Shown piece after piece: positions 61,472-64,000 of a stretch of DNA of 64,000 nt. Source of the DNA: Chryseobacterium sp. 7 (GTDB lineage Bacteria > Bacteroidota > Bacteroidia > Flavobacteriales > Weeksellaceae); assembly GCF_003663845.1 (NCBI RefSeq), contig NZ_RCCA01000001.1, positions 4,154,001 to 4,218,000 of the forward strand. Direction: 5' to 3'. A program made the position numbers and the translations under genes. The notes under the pieces were generated by a model. It was not told the DNA's origin. It did not search any database and saw only the letters and a list, made by a program, of their open reading frames with translations. Each line of letters starts with the position of its first letter. The stretch's first letter is position 1.

Positions 61472-62881
61472 ATGAAATTCAAATTATTACTGGCTTTTTC
61501 CTTCTGGATGTTACTTGCAGCTGTATCATGTAATAAGGATGACATAACGTTTGACAGCCCTACACAACAACTAAGGTTCTCAAGTGACACGGTTTTCTGT
61601 GACACAGTATATCATCAGGTACGTTCAGAAACCTATGTTGTAAAGGTATATAATAATGAAGATAAAGATATCCTGATCCCAAGAGTAAACCTTGAAAATG
61701 GTGCGGCATCGTTATATAGAATCAATGTGGATGGAAAACCGGGCTATGATTTTCAAAACGTCCCTTTAAGAAAGAAAGACAGTCTTTATATATTTGTTGA
61801 AATTGCCCCTGAAGCTACCGGACCTGAAGCTATTGCCGAAGATAAGGTACTTTTCACCGGTCCTGCCGGACAGCAGCATGTGACATTATTTTCTGTGGTA
61901 CAGGATGCTGAATTCTTTATCCAGACCCCCGGCAATCCGAATATCATTACCAGTTCTACCACATGGAATAACAATAAAGCCAAGATCATCTACGGAAATC
62001 TTACTATCAACCCTAGTGTAACACTGGATATCAATGCCGGAACTAAGGTTTACTTCCATAAAAACAGCGGAATGAAAGTTTCTTCCGGAGCGGTTTTAAA
62101 TATTAACGGAACCCAGACTGATCAGGTTATTCTGCGTGGTGACAGAAATGATCCTCGTTATGATACAATTCCTAAAAACTGGAATTCTATCAGAATGGAA
62201 GCCAATTCCACCCTTAATATGAATCATGCAAGACTTTTTGGAGGAACGAGAGGTCTTGATATGAGACAAACCAACGCTACGATTACCAACTCATTCATCC
62301 ATACTTTCTTTGAATATGGAATATATGCGGTAGGATCTACCGTGAATGCCAATAACCTGGTGATGAACAATTGTGGCTTATCATGTATCGGAATCGTATT
62401 GGGTGGCAAACATAGTTATACCCACGCCACTATTGCGAACTATTCTAAAACAATGAGTTCTTACGACAGAACAGGAATTTTTGCAGCCAATGAATGGAAG
62501 AATGATGCCGGGCAAACACAGCAGGGAGCTTTGCAGCAGCTTGATATCAAAAACAGTATTGTATATTCTGACAGGGATGATGCCGTTCATTTCGAACAAA
62601 CCCCGGGGCAGCAGTTTGAATTCTTACTTCAAAATTCATTAATCAAATATACCAGCGCAACGGGTGCAGGCTTCACTTTTGATAATAATCCACGTGTAGT
62701 GCAAACCACTAAGAATACCGATCCTCAGTTTGTCAATTATTTCATGGCTAAAATGAATTTAAGAGTAAAACCTGGTTCACCAGCCCTTGGAAAAGGAAAT
62801 ACAACGGTAGCAGCAACGGTTCCTTTTGATATTGTGGGAGTTTCCAGAACTACAAATCCAACGTTAGGAGCTTATCAATAA
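61472..62881 (+). CDS. Right-handed beta-helix lipoprotein
   Basis: 469 residues with lipobox AAVSC (Cys20). After a beta-sandwich-like N-terminal part (about 35-140), a parallel beta-helix follows (about 155-440): GNLTINPSVTLDINAGTKVYFHKNSG, GAVLNINGTQTDQVILRGD, ARLFGGTRGLDMRQTNATITNSFIH and so on, as in polysaccharide-binding or -cleaving helices. The end DIVGVSRTTNPTLGAYQ is a typical closing motif of this surface family. No catalytic site recognised. It overlaps the next gene by one base (TAATG). Confidence 0.8.
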   Translation: MKFKLLLAFSFWMLLAAVSCNKDDITFDSPTQQLRFSSDTVFCDTVYHQVRSETYVVKVYNNEDKDILIPRVNLENGAASLYRINVDGKPGYDFQNVPLRKKDSLYIFVEIAPEATGPEAIAEDKVLFTGPAGQQHVTLFSVVQDAEFFIQTPGNPNIITSSTTWNNNKAKIIYGNLTINPSVTLDINAGTKVYFHKNSGMKVSSGAVLNINGTQTDQVILRGDRNDPRYDTIPKNWNSIRMEANSTLNMNHARLFGGTRGLDMRQTNATITNSFIHTFFEYGIYAVGSTVNANNLVMNNCGLSCIGIVLGGKHSYTHATIANYSKTMSSYDRTGIFAANEWKNDAGQTQQGALQQLDIKNSIVYSDRDDAVHFEQTPGQQFEFLLQNSLIKYTSATGAGFTFDNNPRVVQTTKNTDPQFVNYFMAKMNLRVKPGSPALGKGNTTVAATVPFDIVGVSRTTNPTLGAYQ

Positions 62882-63207
62882 TGGAGATTACACAATTACA
62901 GCAGCAGGTAGATGAATGGATCAAAACCATTGGAGTGAGATACTTTAATGAACTTACTAACATGGCAATGCTGACAGAAGAAGTAGGCGAAGTAGCAAGA
63001 ATTATTGCCAGAAGATATGGTGAACAAAGCGAAAAGGAAAGCGACAAGACTAAAGATCTTGGCGAAGAACTGGCAGATGTGCTTTTTGTAACGTTGTGCC
63101 TGGCCAATCAAACTGGGGTGAATCTGCAGGATGCCTTCGACAGAAAAATGAAAATAAAAACTGACCGCGATAAAGTCCGGCATCAGAATAACGAAAAATT
63201 GAAATAA
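62881..63207 (+). CDS. MazG-like nucleotide pyrophosphohydrolase
   Basis: 108 residues, all-alpha NTP-PPase fold. TEEVGEVARIIARRY and EELADVLFVTLCLAN hold the ExxE...ExxD metal-binding pattern. It may clean up non-canonical nucleotides. The start codon overlaps the lipoprotein stop (TAATG), so the two are coupled. aroA follows 70 bases later. Confidence 0.88.
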   Translation: MEITQLQQQVDEWIKTIGVRYFNELTNMAMLTEEVGEVARIIARRYGEQSEKESDKTKDLGEELADVLFVTLCLANQTGVNLQDAFDRKMKIKTDRDKVRHQNNEKLK

Positions 63208-63277
63208 TGATACATGATGAGTTATGAATTACAAATGAATTTTTAACTCATCATTTTTAAAGATAATGTAGATCATA

Positions 63278-64000
63278 ATGAAGCTAGAAAAATCAAAATT
63301 AATAGGTGATACAATAGTACAGATCAGCGGTTCGAAAAGTATTTCGAATCGTTTATTGATTCTGGAAAGTTTGTTTAGCAATATAAAAATCGGAAATCTC
63401 TCCAATTCTCAGGATACTCAGCTGCTGAAAAAAGCATTATCCGAGAATACAGACGTGGTAGACATTCATCATGCAGGAACGGCAATGCGTTTTCTTACAT
63501 CTTATTATTCTATTCAGGAAGGAAAAACAACTATTCTTACGGGTTCCGGACGAATGAAAGAAAGACCTATCAAAAATCTGGTAACGGCTTTGAGAGATCT
63601 TGGAGTAGAAATTGAATATATGGAAAATGAAGGATTTCCTCCTTTAAAAATTACCGGAAGAAAGATCACTCAGACTTCTGTGAATGTTCCGGCCAATATT
63701 TCAAGCCAATTCATTACATCTCTTCTTCTTATTGCAGGAAAACTTGAAAACGGATTGGTGATTAACCTTGTAGGTGATGTTACTTCAAGATCTTATATTG
63801 AAATGACACTTGATATCCTGACCAGATTTGGCATCCAAAGCAGTTTTGAAGGAAATACAATTAAAGTAGAACCTTTCGTTCCTAATGATTCTGCTGTAGT
63901 GCATTATGAAGTGGAAAGCGACTGGAGTTCGGCTTCTTACTTCTACTCTATTTGTGCGCTGGGAAGAAAAACCATTCACCTGAAAAGCTTTTACAAAGAA
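63278..64000 (+). CDS. aroA: 3-phosphoshikimate 1-carboxyvinyltransferase, 5' part
   Basis: EPSP synthase of the shikimate pathway, cut by the right window edge after 241 codons. From ATG 63278 the protein reads MKLEKSKLIGDTIVQISGSKSISNRLL, the substrate-binding SGSKSxSNR loop. AGTAMRFLTSYY, LTGSGRMKERPI, ISSQFITSLLLI and VGDVTSRSYIEMTLDIL follow in the usual order. The next two-fifths or so of the gene lies outside. Confidence 0.96.
   Translation, partial: MKLEKSKLIGDTIVQISGSKSISNRLLILESLFSNIKIGNLSNSQDTQLLKKALSENTDVVDIHHAGTAMRFLTSYYSIQEGKTTILTGSGRMKERPIKNLVTALRDLGVEIEYMENEGFPPLKITGRKITQTSVNVPANISSQFITSLLLIAGKLENGLVINLVGDVTSRSYIEMTLDILTRFGIQSSFEGNTIKVEPFVPNDSAVVHYEVESDWSSASYFYSICALGRKTIHLKSFYKE

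Noticed and set aside
1..64000. tRNA, rRNA, insertion sequence or CRISPR loci
   Set aside because: Looked for by eye on both strands; no tRNA-like cloverleaf, rRNA stretch, transposase or regular repeat-spacer array was noticed. A tRNAscan/Infernal run would be needed to be sure.

Overview
This is chromosomal sequence from a flavobacterium, most likely Chryseobacterium or a close relative in the Weeksellaceae (phylum Bacteroidota). The evidence is the AT-rich composition, the many promoter-like boxes matching the Bacteroidota -7 element TAnnTTTG, the lack of Shine-Dalgarno sequences, the type 9 secretion (T9SS) sorting domains of types A and B, the alternative bacteroidete GlmU, and several families known mainly from this group (DUF3667, DUF4252, DUF4407, and a family I believe is DUF6759). 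All names come from reading translations and motifs; no database search was run.

Layout. 1-1708: end of accB, then accC. 2040-12605: rocD followed without a gap by a surface-glycan cluster of about ten genes. It holds three GT2-type glycosyltransferases, a further GT-A-like enzyme, a NodB-type deacetylase, two CgeB-like paralogues, two GT-B glycosyltransferases and one gene of unknown function. The cluster ends at a run of 13 G and a convergent glycosyltransferase. 12920-14308: a lipoprotein with a MACPF (perforin-like) domain. 14732-17246: gltX and accA. 18229-19053: tsf. 19252-29075: three tandem giant T9SS cargo proteins with IgGFc-binding-like N-termini. 29278-33030: secreted proteins of a paralogous family, with trmB among them. 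33152-34969: the rplM-rpsI-rpsB operon on the minus strand.

35318-44866: a DUF3667 membrane protein, a frameshifted small membrane protein, an unknown envelope gene pair, the fused acyl-CoA mutase icmF, a small lipoprotein, a Dph6-like ATP pyrophosphatase and a serine hydrolase. 44881-54298: a PadR regulator with a membrane partner, a 2H phosphoesterase, an M64 peptidase operon, ruvC, a DUF4407 protein, a tail-collar/T9SS pair, a KTSC protein and an M43 protease. 54299-64000: guaB, an ECF sigma/anti-sigma/adhesin operon, alternative glmU, rpmE2 (bL31 type B), a beta-helix lipoprotein, a MazG-like protein and the start of aroA.

Two observations stand out. First, the MACPF lipoprotein lies directly beside the glycan glycosyltransferase cluster. 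This resembles the linkage reported in gut Bacteroides between MACPF antimicrobial toxins (BSAPs) and LPS-glycan genes, so the locus is a candidate contact- or diffusion-based antagonism system with glycan-based self-protection. Second, undoing one inversion of about 15 kb (roughly 18.1 to 33.1 kb) would both restore the usual rpsB-tsf adjacency and gather all four members of the secreted paralogue family onto one strand. That points to a rearrangement between those positions.
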